This document shows, piece by piece, positions 20,972 through 29,453 of a stretch of DNA of 64,000 nucleotides. The position numbers and the translations under genes were made by a program. The stretch spans positions 165,470-229,469 of the forward strand of contig CAYZWU010000001.1 of NCBI GenBank assembly GCA_964482235.1, given 5' to 3'. Under the pieces are notes generated by a model. It did no database searches. It was not told the DNA's origin and was given only the letters and a program-made list of their open reading frames with translations. The stretch's first letter is position 1, and each line of letters starts with the position of its first letter. The DNA is from CAYZWU01 sp964482235 (GTDB lineage: Bacteria > Planctomycetota > B15-G4 > CAYZWU01).

Positions 20972-21466
20972 TTGAACAAGAATGAAGCCGAACTGAGCGG
21001 CCCGAATATCCTCGAGGAGACTGTTGTCAAGATCAACCGCAGCGCCAAGGTGGTCAAGGGCGGCCGTCGCTTCTCGTTCAGCGCTCTGGTCGTGCTCGGC
21101 AACAAGCAGGGGCGCGTCGGAGTGGGTTTCGGCAAGGCCAAGGAAGTGCCGAGCGCCGTGGAGAAAGCATTCAAGGATGCGCGGAAGAACCTGGAAGTGG
21201 TTCACCTCAAGGAAACGACGATCCCTCACATGGTGAGCGGACGCTTCGGCTCGAGCGTGGTGCGGCTCATCCCCGCGGCTCCGGGAACGGGAATCATCGC
21301 CGGCGCCACTGTCCGTGCCGTCGTGGAAGCCGCCGGCGTGAAGGACGTGCTGACCAAGGCGTACGGTTCCACGAATCCCGTCAACCTTGTCAAGGCAACA
21401 CTGGAGGGGCTCACCTCCATCCGATCGAAGGAAGAAACGGAATCTCTCAGAGGAGTAAAGATCTGA
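20972..21466 (+). CDS. rpsE: 30S ribosomal protein S5
   Basis: A 164-residue S5 involved in mRNA unwinding and fidelity. The dsRBD-like part has FSFSALVVLGNKQGRVGVG, and the C-terminal domain contains AAPGTGIIAGATVRAVVE. Translation starts at TTG 20972 with a GGAGG nine bases upstream. The TGA overlaps the rplO ATG by one base, leaving no room for rpmD. Confidence 0.96.
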   Translation: MNKNEAELSGPNILEETVVKINRSAKVVKGGRRFSFSALVVLGNKQGRVGVGFGKAKEVPSAVEKAFKDARKNLEVVHLKETTIPHMVSGRFGSSVVRLIPAAPGTGIIAGATVRAVVEAAGVKDVLTKAYGSTNPVNLVKATLEGLTSIRSKEETESLRGVKI

Positions 21467-21909
21467 TGGATCTCAAGCAGATTAAAGACCGGGGTTCCGG
21501 CAGGAAAAAGAAGATGAGGGTCGGTCGCGGCCCGGGCTCCGGAAAAGGAAAGACATCCGGCAGGGGACAGAAAGGCTACGGTTCCCGGTCCGGCACCGGC
21601 GGGAAGATGGGTTTCGAGGGAGGCCAGATGCCGGCCTACCGGCGCCTTCCCAAGCGGGGTTTCACCAACTCGCCGTTCCAGGTGGTCTACTCGATCGTCA
21701 ACGTGGGCAACCTGAAGGATTTCGGCAGCGGCGAGACGGTCGACCTGGAGGGGATGAAGGCCAAGGGCCTGATCAAGAAGAACGCTCGTCTGCTCAAGGT
21801 TCTGGGCGGCGGTGATATCGGAGTCAGCCTGAAGGTTCGTGCACACAGGTTTTCGGCTGCCGCCCGCAAGAAGATCGAGGATGCGGGCGGAGAGGTCTTG
21901 GAGAACTGA
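21466..21909 (+). CDS. rplO: 50S ribosomal protein L15
   Basis: A 147-residue L15. The glycine-rich N-terminus GRKKKMRVGRGPGSGKGKTS and the RLPKRGFTN motif are characteristic. It directly overlaps rpsE upstream, where L30 is usually encoded, and overlaps secY downstream by one base (TGATG). Confidence 0.96.
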   Translation: MDLKQIKDRGSGRKKKMRVGRGPGSGKGKTSGRGQKGYGSRSGTGGKMGFEGGQMPAYRRLPKRGFTNSPFQVVYSIVNVGNLKDFGSGETVDLEGMKAKGLIKKNARLLKVLGGGDIGVSLKVRAHRFSAAARKKIEDAGGEVLEN

Positions 21910-23252
21910 TGAATACGGGCATAATCAACCTGTTTCGAATCAAGGAGCTCAGGAAGAAGATCTTTATCACCCTGAGCATCCTGATCATCTACAGGATCGG
22001 GTTCCATATCCCCGTGCCGGGAGTGGACTATTCCCAGATCGCCGCCATGGCTCACAAGTACGAAACAGGCGGCATGGGAATGATCTTCGGCTTGATGAGC
22101 ACCCTCTCGGGCGGCGCCCTGGGATCGTGCTACGTCTTCGCCCTCGGCGTCATGCCGTACATCTCGGCGTCGATCATCTTCTCCCTGCTCGTCAAGGTCG
22201 TGCCCGCCCTCGAGAGGCTTTCCAAGGAGGGAGCCCACGGGCAGAAGATGATCAACAAGTACACCAGGTACGCCACCCTGCTGCTCTGCTTGATCCAGAG
22301 CCTTTTCATCATTCACGGCTACCTGAGCGATGCCGTCAGTACGGACCAGCTCATACCGCCAGGGCTCTTCAGCCAGTGGTGGTACCAGCTCGCCCTGGTC
22401 CTGACCTTCACGACCGGGACGATCTTCATCATGTGGCTGGGCGAGCAGATCTCGGAACACGGGATCGGTAACGGCGTCTCGCTGATCATCATGGGCGGGA
22501 TCATCGCCCGGATGCCTTCCCAGTTCCAGATGCTGGGAAGCGATCTCGAAGCTTCGGACATGGTTCCCACCTTTGCCAAGCTCACCGGGCTCTACCTGGT
22601 CATCGTTGTCGGAATCGTGTACATGACCAAGGGGCAGCGGCGAATCCCGATCCAGCAGGCGAAGCTCACACGAGGCCGCAAGGTATACGGCGGCCAGCGC
22701 CATTACCTTCCCCTGAAGGTGAACCAGGCGGGTGTCATGCCGATCATCTTCGCCACGGCACTGTTCATCGTCCCGCCCTTGCTGGGCAGGATGTTCGATA
22801 CTAAGTTTTTTGACGACGTCTTCTCCTGGGGCAGCTTCTGGTACATCGTCTTCTACGTGGGATTGATCTACTTCTTTGCCTTCTTCTGGACGGCTCTGAT
22901 GTTCCAGCCCACGGAGATCGCCAACAATCTCAAGGAATCGGGCGGCTTCGTCCCCGGGCTCAGACCGGGCAAGAGGACCTCCGACTACCTCGAAAACGTC
23001 ATGTACCGCGTGACCCTGGCGGGGGCCACCTTCCTGGCCATCATCGCCATCATCCCGCAGGTGATCTCTTCCCAGATGGAGAATATCCCGAGTTACATCG
23101 CCGTCAACCTCGGTGGAACAAGCATTCTGATCGTGGTCGGCGTGGTTCTCGATCTTGTCGACAAACTGAATTCCCAGCTGCTCATGAGAAACTACGAGGG
23201 CTTCACCTCGGGTGGCGCCTCGAGCGCCTGGGCCAAGGGGAGGAAACGCTGA
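21909..23252 (+). CDS. secY: Preprotein translocase subunit SecY
   Basis: A 447-residue, ten-helix SecY, the protein-conducting channel of the inner membrane. The N-terminus (LFRIKELRKKIFITLSIL), the first-helix stretch GFHIPVPGVDY, the plug region, and cytoplasmic loops with GNGVSLIIMGGI and FVPGLRPGKRTSDYLE are conserved. It is coupled to rplO. adk and map, which often follow, are missing, and infA comes next after 40 bases. Confidence 0.97.
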   Translation: MNTGIINLFRIKELRKKIFITLSILIIYRIGFHIPVPGVDYSQIAAMAHKYETGGMGMIFGLMSTLSGGALGSCYVFALGVMPYISASIIFSLLVKVVPALERLSKEGAHGQKMINKYTRYATLLLCLIQSLFIIHGYLSDAVSTDQLIPPGLFSQWWYQLALVLTFTTGTIFIMWLGEQISEHGIGNGVSLIIMGGIIARMPSQFQMLGSDLEASDMVPTFAKLTGLYLVIVVGIVYMTKGQRRIPIQQAKLTRGRKVYGGQRHYLPLKVNQAGVMPIIFATALFIVPPLLGRMFDTKFFDDVFSWGSFWYIVFYVGLIYFFAFFWTALMFQPTEIANNLKESGGFVPGLRPGKRTSDYLENVMYRVTLAGATFLAIIAIIPQVISSQMENIPSYIAVNLGGTSILIVVGVVLDLVDKLNSQLLMRNYEGFTSGGASSAWAKGRKR

Positions 23253-23292
23253 TCGAGGATAGGACCGTCTTGTTGATAACAGCAGGGGTGCC

Positions 23293-23508
23293 ATGGCCAA
23301 AGAAGAGGCGTTGAGAGTTTCGGCGGTGGTCAAGGAAGCCTTGCCGAACGCAGTGTTCAGATTGGAACTGGAGAACGGCCACAAAGTCGTTGCTCATGTT
23401 TCCGGAAAGATGAGGATGCACTTCATCAGGATTCTTCCCGGAGACATCGTTACCGTGGAGTTGAGCCCCTATGACCTGACAAAGGGGCGAATCGTATACC
23501 GGGAGTAG
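23293..23508 (+). CDS. infA: Translation initiation factor IF-1
   Basis: A 71-residue OB-fold protein that occupies the 30S A site during initiation. It has AVVKEALPNAVFRLELENGH and the ending SPYDLTKGRIVYRE, both typical. Its position between secY and rpmJ is the standard one once adk and map are lost. Confidence 0.96.
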   Translation: MAKEEALRVSAVVKEALPNAVFRLELENGHKVVAHVSGKMRMHFIRILPGDIVTVELSPYDLTKGRIVYRE

Positions 23509-23571
23509 CGTCCCCGAAGGAAAGCGAGAGCACGAGAGAGCAGAAACCGGCCGGTTCGAAATGAGGCAAAA

Positions 23572-23688
23572 ATGAAGATCAGGACGTCGGTAAAGAGGAT
23601 TTGCGAGAACTGCAAGATCATCAAGCGCTGCGGCGTGGTGCGCGTGATCTGCACCAATCCGCGTCACAAGCAGAAGCAAGGAAAGTAA
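23572..23688 (+). CDS. rpmJ: 50S ribosomal protein L36 (zinc form)
   Basis: A 38-residue gene read directly from the sequence: MKIRTSVKRICENCKIIKR, then CGVVRVICTNPRHKQKQGK. C11, C14, C27 and H32 form the C+ zinc-ribbon of the family. It lies in the normal infA-rpmJ-rpsM order, and GAGGCAAAA precedes the ATG. Confidence 0.95.
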   Translation: MKIRTSVKRICENCKIIKRCGVVRVICTNPRHKQKQGK

Positions 23689-23759
23689 ACCTGTTCATGC
23701 TACGGATCAGAGAGAGTTGGCGAACAGGCTGCAGCGAAACGAGATAGAAGGAGTGATTG

Positions 23760-24140
23760 ATGCCCCGTATCATCGGTGTTGATATTCCCAACGATAAGAG
23801 ACTTATCATCTCTTTGACCTACATCTACGGAATCGGCAGTACGTCGGCAAGGCAGACCCTGAAGGCACTCCAGATCGACGAGAATCTTCGTGCCAAGGAC
23901 CTGTCCGAGGAGGACCTCACCCGTCTGGCCGGCCACATCGACAAGACCTACACTGTGGAAGGCCAGCTCAGGCGTCAGGTTTCGCAGAACATCCAGCGCC
24001 TGAAGGAGATCAACTCCTACAAGGGGCTTCGCCACAGGCGCGGCCTTCCCGTTCATGGTCAGCGCACCCAGTCCAATGCCAGGACCAGGAAGGGCCCGAA
24101 GAAGACGGTGGCAGGCAAGAAGAGTATCAAGAGAATGTAA
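23760..24140 (+). CDS. rpsM: 30S ribosomal protein S13
   Basis: A 126-residue S13 of the 30S head. MPRIIGVDIPNDKR, the helix-hairpin-helix YIYGIGSTSARQTL, and the basic tail GLRHRRGLPVHGQRTQSNAR are present. ATG 23760 is the true start; the in-frame TTG just before it only adds one residue. GAAGGAG lies upstream. Confidence 0.96.
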   Translation: MPRIIGVDIPNDKRLIISLTYIYGIGSTSARQTLKALQIDENLRAKDLSEEDLTRLAGHIDKTYTVEGQLRRQVSQNIQRLKEINSYKGLRHRRGLPVHGQRTQSNARTRKGPKKTVAGKKSIKRM

Positions 24141-24233
24141 TAAACCGCGATCCGCGCCCCGAGGCTGCTCCAGAGCGGGCAACCCGGAGCGGGTCGATAC
24201 GATATGAGTAACCAAACGTCATAGGGAGCAGTC

Positions 24234-24614
24234 ATGGGAGCGAGAAAGCGCAGGAAGATCAAGAAGACGGTTTCCAAAGCGCAAGTCCATATCAAGGCCA
24301 CGTTCAACAACACGATCATCGCCTTCACAGACATTAACGGCGACGTCCTCTGCTGGGAATCGGCAGGGACCATGGGCTACAAGGGATCGAGGAAGTCGAC
24401 TCCCTTCGCCGCCGGAAAGGCTGCTGAGAGGGGGGCGGAAAAGGCTCGCAAGATGGGGATCCGCGAGGTCGAGGTTCGTGTGAAGGGTCCCGGTTCGGGC
24501 AGGGAATCGGCCATCAGGTCGATCCAGGCTTCCGGCCTCAAGATCAAGGCCATCGAAGACAGAACCCCTCTTCCTCACAACGGCTGCAGGCCCAGGAAGA
24601 GAAGGCGCGTTTAA
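24234..24614 (+). CDS. rpsK: 30S ribosomal protein S11
   Basis: A 126-residue S11 of the platform. The segment ATFNNTIIAFTDINGD, the GPGSGRESAIRSIQ motif and the ending TPLPHNGCRPRKRRRV are hallmarks. It starts at ATG 24234 after GGGAGCAGTC and lies between rpsM and rpsD. Confidence 0.97.
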   Translation: MGARKRRKIKKTVSKAQVHIKATFNNTIIAFTDINGDVLCWESAGTMGYKGSRKSTPFAAGKAAERGAEKARKMGIREVEVRVKGPGSGRESAIRSIQASGLKIKAIEDRTPLPHNGCRPRKRRRV

Positions 24615-24665
24615 TCATAGAGACAGGTCACAGTATTCCAACTTCTGTAGGAAGGATTCGAGAAG

Positions 24666-25292
24666 ATGTCCAAGAATTCGCAGAGCGCATGTAGCCAATG
24701 CAGGCGTGAAGCTCAGAAGCTCTACCTGAAGGGGCAGCGGTGCGAAACGCCGAAGTGCGCCCTCTCGAAGAGGAACTATCAGCCGGGCGCCCATCCCTGG
24801 ACCAGAGGACGGCCCTCGGAATACCGTATCCACCTGAGAGAAAAACAGAAAACCAAGAGGTTCTATGGCGTCCGCGACCGGCAGTTCAAGCGCTACATGA
24901 CCATCGCGTCGCGGGCAACGGGCAACACCGGTGAGAATCTCCTGACCTGCCTTGAACGGCGTTTCGACAATGCCGTCTACTCGCTGGGGCTCGCAACGTC
25001 GCGCAAGCATGCCCGCCAGATCATCAATCACGGGCATGTGACGATCAACGGGAAGAAGTGCGACATCGCTTCCGTGCTCCTCCGCGAGGGCGACACGATC
25101 AGAGTCAGGGAGAAGGAGAATATCCAGAAGATCGTCCGTGATTCCGTCGAGCAGAGCAAGAGCAAGGGAGTTCCCTCGTGGCTGGAGCAGGACCCGTCCC
25201 AGCTCGGAGGAAAAGTTTCGAGCCTGCCGACACGTGAGCACGTCCAGCTCGAGGTGGACGAACAGCTCGTCGTCGAGTTTATGTCAAGGTAA
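24666..25292 (+). CDS. rpsD: 30S ribosomal protein S4 (zinc form)
   Basis: A 208-residue S4, an assembly initiator and fidelity protein, and the alpha-operon repressor in E. coli. The N-terminus has four cysteines spread over CSQC and CETPKC, the zinc-binding C+ form. The S4 RNA-binding domain includes SLGLATSRKHARQIINHGH. The normal partner rpoA follows after 35 bases. Confidence 0.96.
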   Translation: MSKNSQSACSQCRREAQKLYLKGQRCETPKCALSKRNYQPGAHPWTRGRPSEYRIHLREKQKTKRFYGVRDRQFKRYMTIASRATGNTGENLLTCLERRFDNAVYSLGLATSRKHARQIINHGHVTINGKKCDIASVLLREGDTIRVREKENIQKIVRDSVEQSKSKGVPSWLEQDPSQLGGKVSSLPTREHVQLEVDEQLVVEFMSR

Positions 25293-25327
25293 CGAGGGGG
25301 TCTTTCACCTGTTCGGAGGTTGACTGG

Positions 25328-26326
25328 ATGAGGATCAGATGGCGAAATTTTGAGCTTCCCACATCGGTTCTGCTGGAAAGCGACACGGAAACTGATACCT
25401 ACGGCAAGTTTATCGTGGAGCCTTTCGAGAGGGGATTCGGCCATACGGTGGGCAACGGGCTCAGGAGGGTTCTCCTCTCTTCGATCGAAGGGGCTTCAAT
25501 CACCTCTGTCAAGATCGAGGGTGTTCCCCACGAGTTCACCACCATTCCCGGTGTGCTCGAGGATGTGGCCGACATCATCTTGAACCTCAAGCTCGTCCTC
25601 GTGAGTATCGAGGGCACCGAAGAGGTGACGATGAAGATCGACGTGATGAAGAACGGCGCAGTCACGGCCGGCGACATCCAGTCCGACAATCACACGGAGA
25701 TCGCGAATTTCGACCAGCACATCGCCACGTTGACCGAGGACGTCTCGTTCAAGGTGGAGATGAAGGCGCGCATCGGACGGGGCTACGTGACCGCCGAGGA
25801 GAACGAGGAGGAGGAGAAGGAGATCGGCGTCATCGCCATGGATTCCAACTTCTCCCCCGTCAAGAGGGTCCGTTACAGCGTGACCGATACGCGCGTTGGC
25901 AAGATCACCAACTACGACAAGCTGATCATAGAGATCTGGACCGATGGGACGGTCAGCCCGGAAGACGCGTTGATGGAAGCGTCCAGGATCTACCGCAAGC
26001 ACTTGAACCCCTTCGTCCACTACGGCCGTCTCGATCGCGACGTGCCCGTGGAAGAGGAAAGGGAGACCACAGCGGAAGAGAGCGAGCTCCAGCGCCAGCA
26101 GATGGCGGAGAACGTCGACAGGCCGATCGAGGACCTCGATCTCTCCGTCCGCGCAAAGAACTGCCTCGACGCCATCAGCCTGCAGACCATCGGCGACCTG
26201 GCCAAGATGACCGAGTCCGAGCTGCTCAAGCTCCGGAATTTCGGCAAGACATCGTTGAAGGAAATCAGAAAGAAACTGGCAGACATGGGCCTGAGCCTGG
26301 GGCTGAATATCGAATCGTTGAAATGA
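25328..26326 (+). CDS. rpoA: DNA-directed RNA polymerase alpha subunit
   Basis: A 332-residue alpha subunit. The NTD dimerisation region contains ERGFGHTVGNGLRRVLLSS, and the CTD (from about residue 265) has DLDLSVRAKNCL and the LRNFGKTSLKEIRKKL helix-hairpin-helix used for UP-element and activator contacts. Length and domain order are standard. rplQ begins seven bases after the stop. Confidence 0.98.
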   Translation: MRIRWRNFELPTSVLLESDTETDTYGKFIVEPFERGFGHTVGNGLRRVLLSSIEGASITSVKIEGVPHEFTTIPGVLEDVADIILNLKLVLVSIEGTEEVTMKIDVMKNGAVTAGDIQSDNHTEIANFDQHIATLTEDVSFKVEMKARIGRGYVTAEENEEEEKEIGVIAMDSNFSPVKRVRYSVTDTRVGKITNYDKLIIEIWTDGTVSPEDALMEASRIYRKHLNPFVHYGRLDRDVPVEEERETTAEESELQRQQMAENVDRPIEDLDLSVRAKNCLDAISLQTIGDLAKMTESELLKLRNFGKTSLKEIRKKLADMGLSLGLNIESLK

Positions 26327-26333
26327 GGAAACC

Positions 26334-26744
26334 ATGAGACACAGAATACGCGGGCGCAGGCTGGGAAGATCGACTTCCCACAGGACGGCCCTGAAGCGGA
26401 ACCTCCTCTCCGCACTCTTCACCCACGGACGCATCGTGACAACTCTGGCTAAGGCCAAGGAATACAGACCGTTTGCAGAGAAGATCATCACCAGGGCCAA
26501 GACCAAATCGCTTCACAACATCAGGTTTGTGGCCAGGGACCTGCACGACAAGGATCTTCTCAAGAAGATGTTCGATGAGATCGGACCGATGTACGCGGAT
26601 CGCAACGGTGGCTACACCCGGATCGTCCGCCTCCCGCAGAACCGGCTCGGCGACAACGGCAAGCAGGCCATCTTCGAGCTCGTGGGCTTCACCAAGGCCG
26701 TGGAGGAGGAAGAGAAGCCGAAGAAAAAGAAGAAAAAGAAGTAA
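26334..26744 (+). CDS. rplQ: 50S ribosomal protein L17
   Basis: A 136-residue L17. MRHRIRGRRLGRSTSHR and the RNLLSALFTHGRIVTTLAKAKE segment are diagnostic. A Glu/Lys-rich tail ending in a poly-lysine run extends beyond the typical E. coli length and is common in longer L17 forms. It is the last gene of the ribosomal superlocus; a terminator lies 55 bases downstream. Confidence 0.97.
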   Translation: MRHRIRGRRLGRSTSHRTALKRNLLSALFTHGRIVTTLAKAKEYRPFAEKIITRAKTKSLHNIRFVARDLHDKDLLKKMFDEIGPMYADRNGGYTRIVRLPQNRLGDNGKQAIFELVGFTKAVEEEEKPKKKKKKK

Positions 26745-26799
26745 CAGAGGGTTCGCCCTGAGAGAGGGCGGGCCGAGATACCGGGAAGCTAGAAGATTC

Positions 26800-26839
26800 A
26801 AGGGCACACGACTCCAACGGGGTAGGTGCCCTTTTTTTT
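26800..26839 (+). terminator. Intrinsic terminator of the ribosomal superoperon
   Basis: AAGGGCAC (26800-26807) pairs with GTGCCCTT (26826-26833) around an 18-base loop, and eight T follow at 26832-26839. This is a clear rho-independent terminator that ends the rpsJ-to-rplQ transcription unit and separates it from the redox operon. Confidence 0.85.
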
Positions 26840-26935
26840 ACCCCGACGTTTCGAGCAGCGTCACGATTTCGACGGCCTGTTCGAGCCGGCAGCCTGAGAA
26901 ATGGCAGCCTTCGGCCCGAATCAGGCCGATGTTTC

Positions 26936-26963
26936 TGGACAGTGGTCCGGAATCCCATAAAAT
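26936..26963 (+). promoter_or_regulatory. Promoter of the four-gene redox operon
   Basis: TGGACA at 26936-26941 and TAAAAT at 26958-26963 with a 16-base spacer predict a start near 26970, about 27 bases before the first ATG. The location right after the terminator and before a GGAG site supports it. Confidence 0.65.
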
Positions 26964-26996
26964 GATGCATTTCCTCTCCTTTCTTTCGGAGCAAAG

Positions 26997-29387
26997 ATGA
27001 CTGCTGCAGCATCGGTCGCTCAGGAAGTCCTGAGCCGTTATCCCCGGAACGAATCGAGCCTCATCATGGTCCTTCAGGACGTGCAGGAGAAGCTGAATCA
27101 TCTTCCCGACGAGGCTGTCCGCGCGGTGTCCGAAGGGCTCGGCGTGCCGCGAAGCCGGATCTACTCCGTGGCGTCCTTCTACAAATCCTTCTCCCTCGAA
27201 CCGCGGGGCAAGCACCAGGTGGATGTCTGTCTCGGCACGGCCTGCCACGTCCGCGGCGCCGGACGGCTGGTGAACCAGATCGCGGACGAGCTCGGCATCC
27301 CGGCCGGCGGGACCACGAAGGACCTGGAGTTCAGTCTGAACACGGTGCACTGCGTGGGCGCTTGCGCCCTGGGGCCTGTGATCCTCATGGACGGCGATGT
27401 TCTTGGCGAGATGACGCCGAGGAGGGTCACCAAGGCCCTGGACAGGGTGCGCACGGGCGGCTCGGGCGAGGAGATCGGCGCAACCTGCTGCGGCGTCTGC
27501 AAGCCGCCCGCGCCGCCGCCAGTTGAGAGGATCGAGCATCCCGAGGCCCTGGAAGGCCTTCGCAATAGGCTGGTCTCCGAGCATGAGCAGGCCGAGGCCG
27601 TGATCTCGATCTGCGCCGGCTCGGGCTGCAGGGCCCTGGGGAGCGACGCCCTGATCCGTGAGTTCCGGCAGGGGCTGAACAATGCCGGTCTCGACGGCAA
27701 GGTCGTGGTCCAGGCCAACGGGTGCCACGGATTCTGCGAGAAGGGCCTGCTCGTCGTGCTGCGTCCCGACGGGATCCTCTACCAGGGAGTCAAGCCGGGC
27801 GATGTACCGGAGATCATCGAGAAGACGATCCTGGGAAACGAGAAGATCGAGCGCCTTCTCTACAGGGACGAATCCACCGGCGAGCTGATCGCCAACGAGA
27901 GCGACATCCCCTTCTACGCCAGACAGAACCGCCTCCTCATGAGCCGGAACGCGCAGATCGATCCGTGCAGCATCGACGACTTCATCAGAACGGGCGGATA
28001 CGGCTCCCTCGCCAAGGTCCTGTTCGAGATGAAGCCCGAGGAGGTGATCGACGAGATCCGGAGGGCCGGCCTCCGCGGCCGGGGCGGCGCCGGCTTCCAC
28101 ACGGCGCGGAAGTGGGCGTCGTGCCGGAAGAACAGCTCCGACAGGAAGTACATCCTTTGCAACGCCGACGAGGGCGATCCGGGGGCCTTCATGGACTGCT
28201 CCCTGCTCGAGGGGAATCCCCACTCGGTGATCGAGGGGATGATCATCGGCGCCTTTGCCATCGCCGGCAAGGACGACACCCGGGCGGAGGGCTGCGTCTA
28301 CGTGCGCCACGAGTATCCCAAGGCCGTGGCGAACCTGGAGACGGCCGTGTCCCAGGCCCGTGCCGCCGGGCTGCTGGGCGAGTCGATCCTCGGCTCCGAC
28401 TTCTCCTACGACATCAAGATCAGCCGCGGCGGCGGCGCCTTCGTCTGCGGCGAATCCACCGCCCTCATGGCGTCGATCGAGGGCAAGATCGGCGAGCCGC
28501 GGGCCAAGTACATCCACACGGCCGAGAGCGGCCTCTACGGCAAGCCCACGGTGCTGAACAACGTGGAGACCTGGGCCAACGTGCCGATCATCATCCGCGA
28601 CGGCGCGGAGCGGTATGCCTCGATCGGTACGGAGCATAGCAAGGGGACCAAGATCTTCTCCCTCGTGGGCAAGGTGAACAACACCGGCCTCGTGGAGGTG
28701 CCGATGGGCATCACGCTGCGGGAGATCGTCTACGAGATCGGCGGAGGCATCCGCAACAACAGGTCGTTCAAGGCCGTTCAGACCGGCGGGCCTTCGGGCG
28801 GTTGCGTTCCCGCCTCGCTCCTCGACCTGCCCGTCGACTTCGACGAGCTGACCCGCGTGGGCTCGATGATGGGGTCGGGCGGCATGATCGTCATGGACGA
28901 TAAGACCTGCATGGTCGACGTGGCCCGCTACTTCATCGAGTTTCTCGGCGAGGAGTCGTGCGGCAAGTGCACGGCCTGCCGTCTCGGGCTGGCGAACATG
29001 AAGGAGATCCTCGACAGGATCTGCAGCGGCGAGGGCCAGGAGCAGGATCTCCCGATGCTGGAGAAGCTCTTTGCCGTTCTCGACGAGGGATCGCTCTGCG
29101 GTCTCGGAAAGAGCGCCGCCAACCCTGTCCGCTCCACGCTGAGATACTTCCGGTCGGAGTACGAGGCGCACATCAAGGAGAAGAGCTGTCCCGCCGGTGT
29201 CTGCACCGCACTGATCACCTTCGAGATCGACGAGTCGTGCAACGGCTGCGGTCTCTGCCTGAAGGCCTGTCCCCAGGGGGCGATCACGGGCGGCAAGAAG
29301 GAGGTTCACCGGATCGATCAGGAGAAGTGCAACTGCTGCGGCCTCTGCGCAGCGAGCTGCCAGTTCGACTCCATTTTAACCCGCTAG
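26997..29387 (+). CDS. NuoE-NuoF-ferredoxin fusion, NADH-binding flavin/Fe-S subunit
   Basis: This 796-residue protein is built like the beta subunits of electron-bifurcating hydrogenases and NADH-dependent dehydrogenases. Residues 1-150 are NuoE-like with a 2Fe-2S site C78, C83, C119 and C123. A second thioredoxin-like 2Fe-2S domain uses C206, C211, C243 and C247. The NuoF domain has GLRGRGGAGFHTARKW (359-374) for FMN/NADH and CGESTALMASIEG, then an SLBB segment and a 4Fe-4S site C655, C658, C661 and C701. Two 4Fe-4S ferredoxin motifs follow at C748-C758 and C778-C788. It should exchange hydride with NAD(H) and pass electrons to Fe-S partners, encoded directly downstream. Confidence 0.9.
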   Translation: MTAAASVAQEVLSRYPRNESSLIMVLQDVQEKLNHLPDEAVRAVSEGLGVPRSRIYSVASFYKSFSLEPRGKHQVDVCLGTACHVRGAGRLVNQIADELGIPAGGTTKDLEFSLNTVHCVGACALGPVILMDGDVLGEMTPRRVTKALDRVRTGGSGEEIGATCCGVCKPPAPPPVERIEHPEALEGLRNRLVSEHEQAEAVISICAGSGCRALGSDALIREFRQGLNNAGLDGKVVVQANGCHGFCEKGLLVVLRPDGILYQGVKPGDVPEIIEKTILGNEKIERLLYRDESTGELIANESDIPFYARQNRLLMSRNAQIDPCSIDDFIRTGGYGSLAKVLFEMKPEEVIDEIRRAGLRGRGGAGFHTARKWASCRKNSSDRKYILCNADEGDPGAFMDCSLLEGNPHSVIEGMIIGAFAIAGKDDTRAEGCVYVRHEYPKAVANLETAVSQARAAGLLGESILGSDFSYDIKISRGGGAFVCGESTALMASIEGKIGEPRAKYIHTAESGLYGKPTVLNNVETWANVPIIIRDGAERYASIGTEHSKGTKIFSLVGKVNNTGLVEVPMGITLREIVYEIGGGIRNNRSFKAVQTGGPSGGCVPASLLDLPVDFDELTRVGSMMGSGGMIVMDDKTCMVDVARYFIEFLGEESCGKCTACRLGLANMKEILDRICSGEGQEQDLPMLEKLFAVLDEGSLCGLGKSAANPVRSTLRYFRSEYEAHIKEKSCPAGVCTALITFEIDESCNGCGLCLKACPQGAITGGKKEVHRIDQEKCNCCGLCAASCQFDSILTR

Positions 29388-29453
29388 CCGGATCGGGTCC
29401 TGCGGTCCCATCCATGGGCCGAAAGGACCTCGAGTGCTGGCACAGGAAGAGAG

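Noticed and set aside
26838..29309. An 823-codon antisense frame under the NuoEF-type gene
   Set aside because: The sense protein has all cofactor motifs in frame, and the antisense frame has no recognisable motif.
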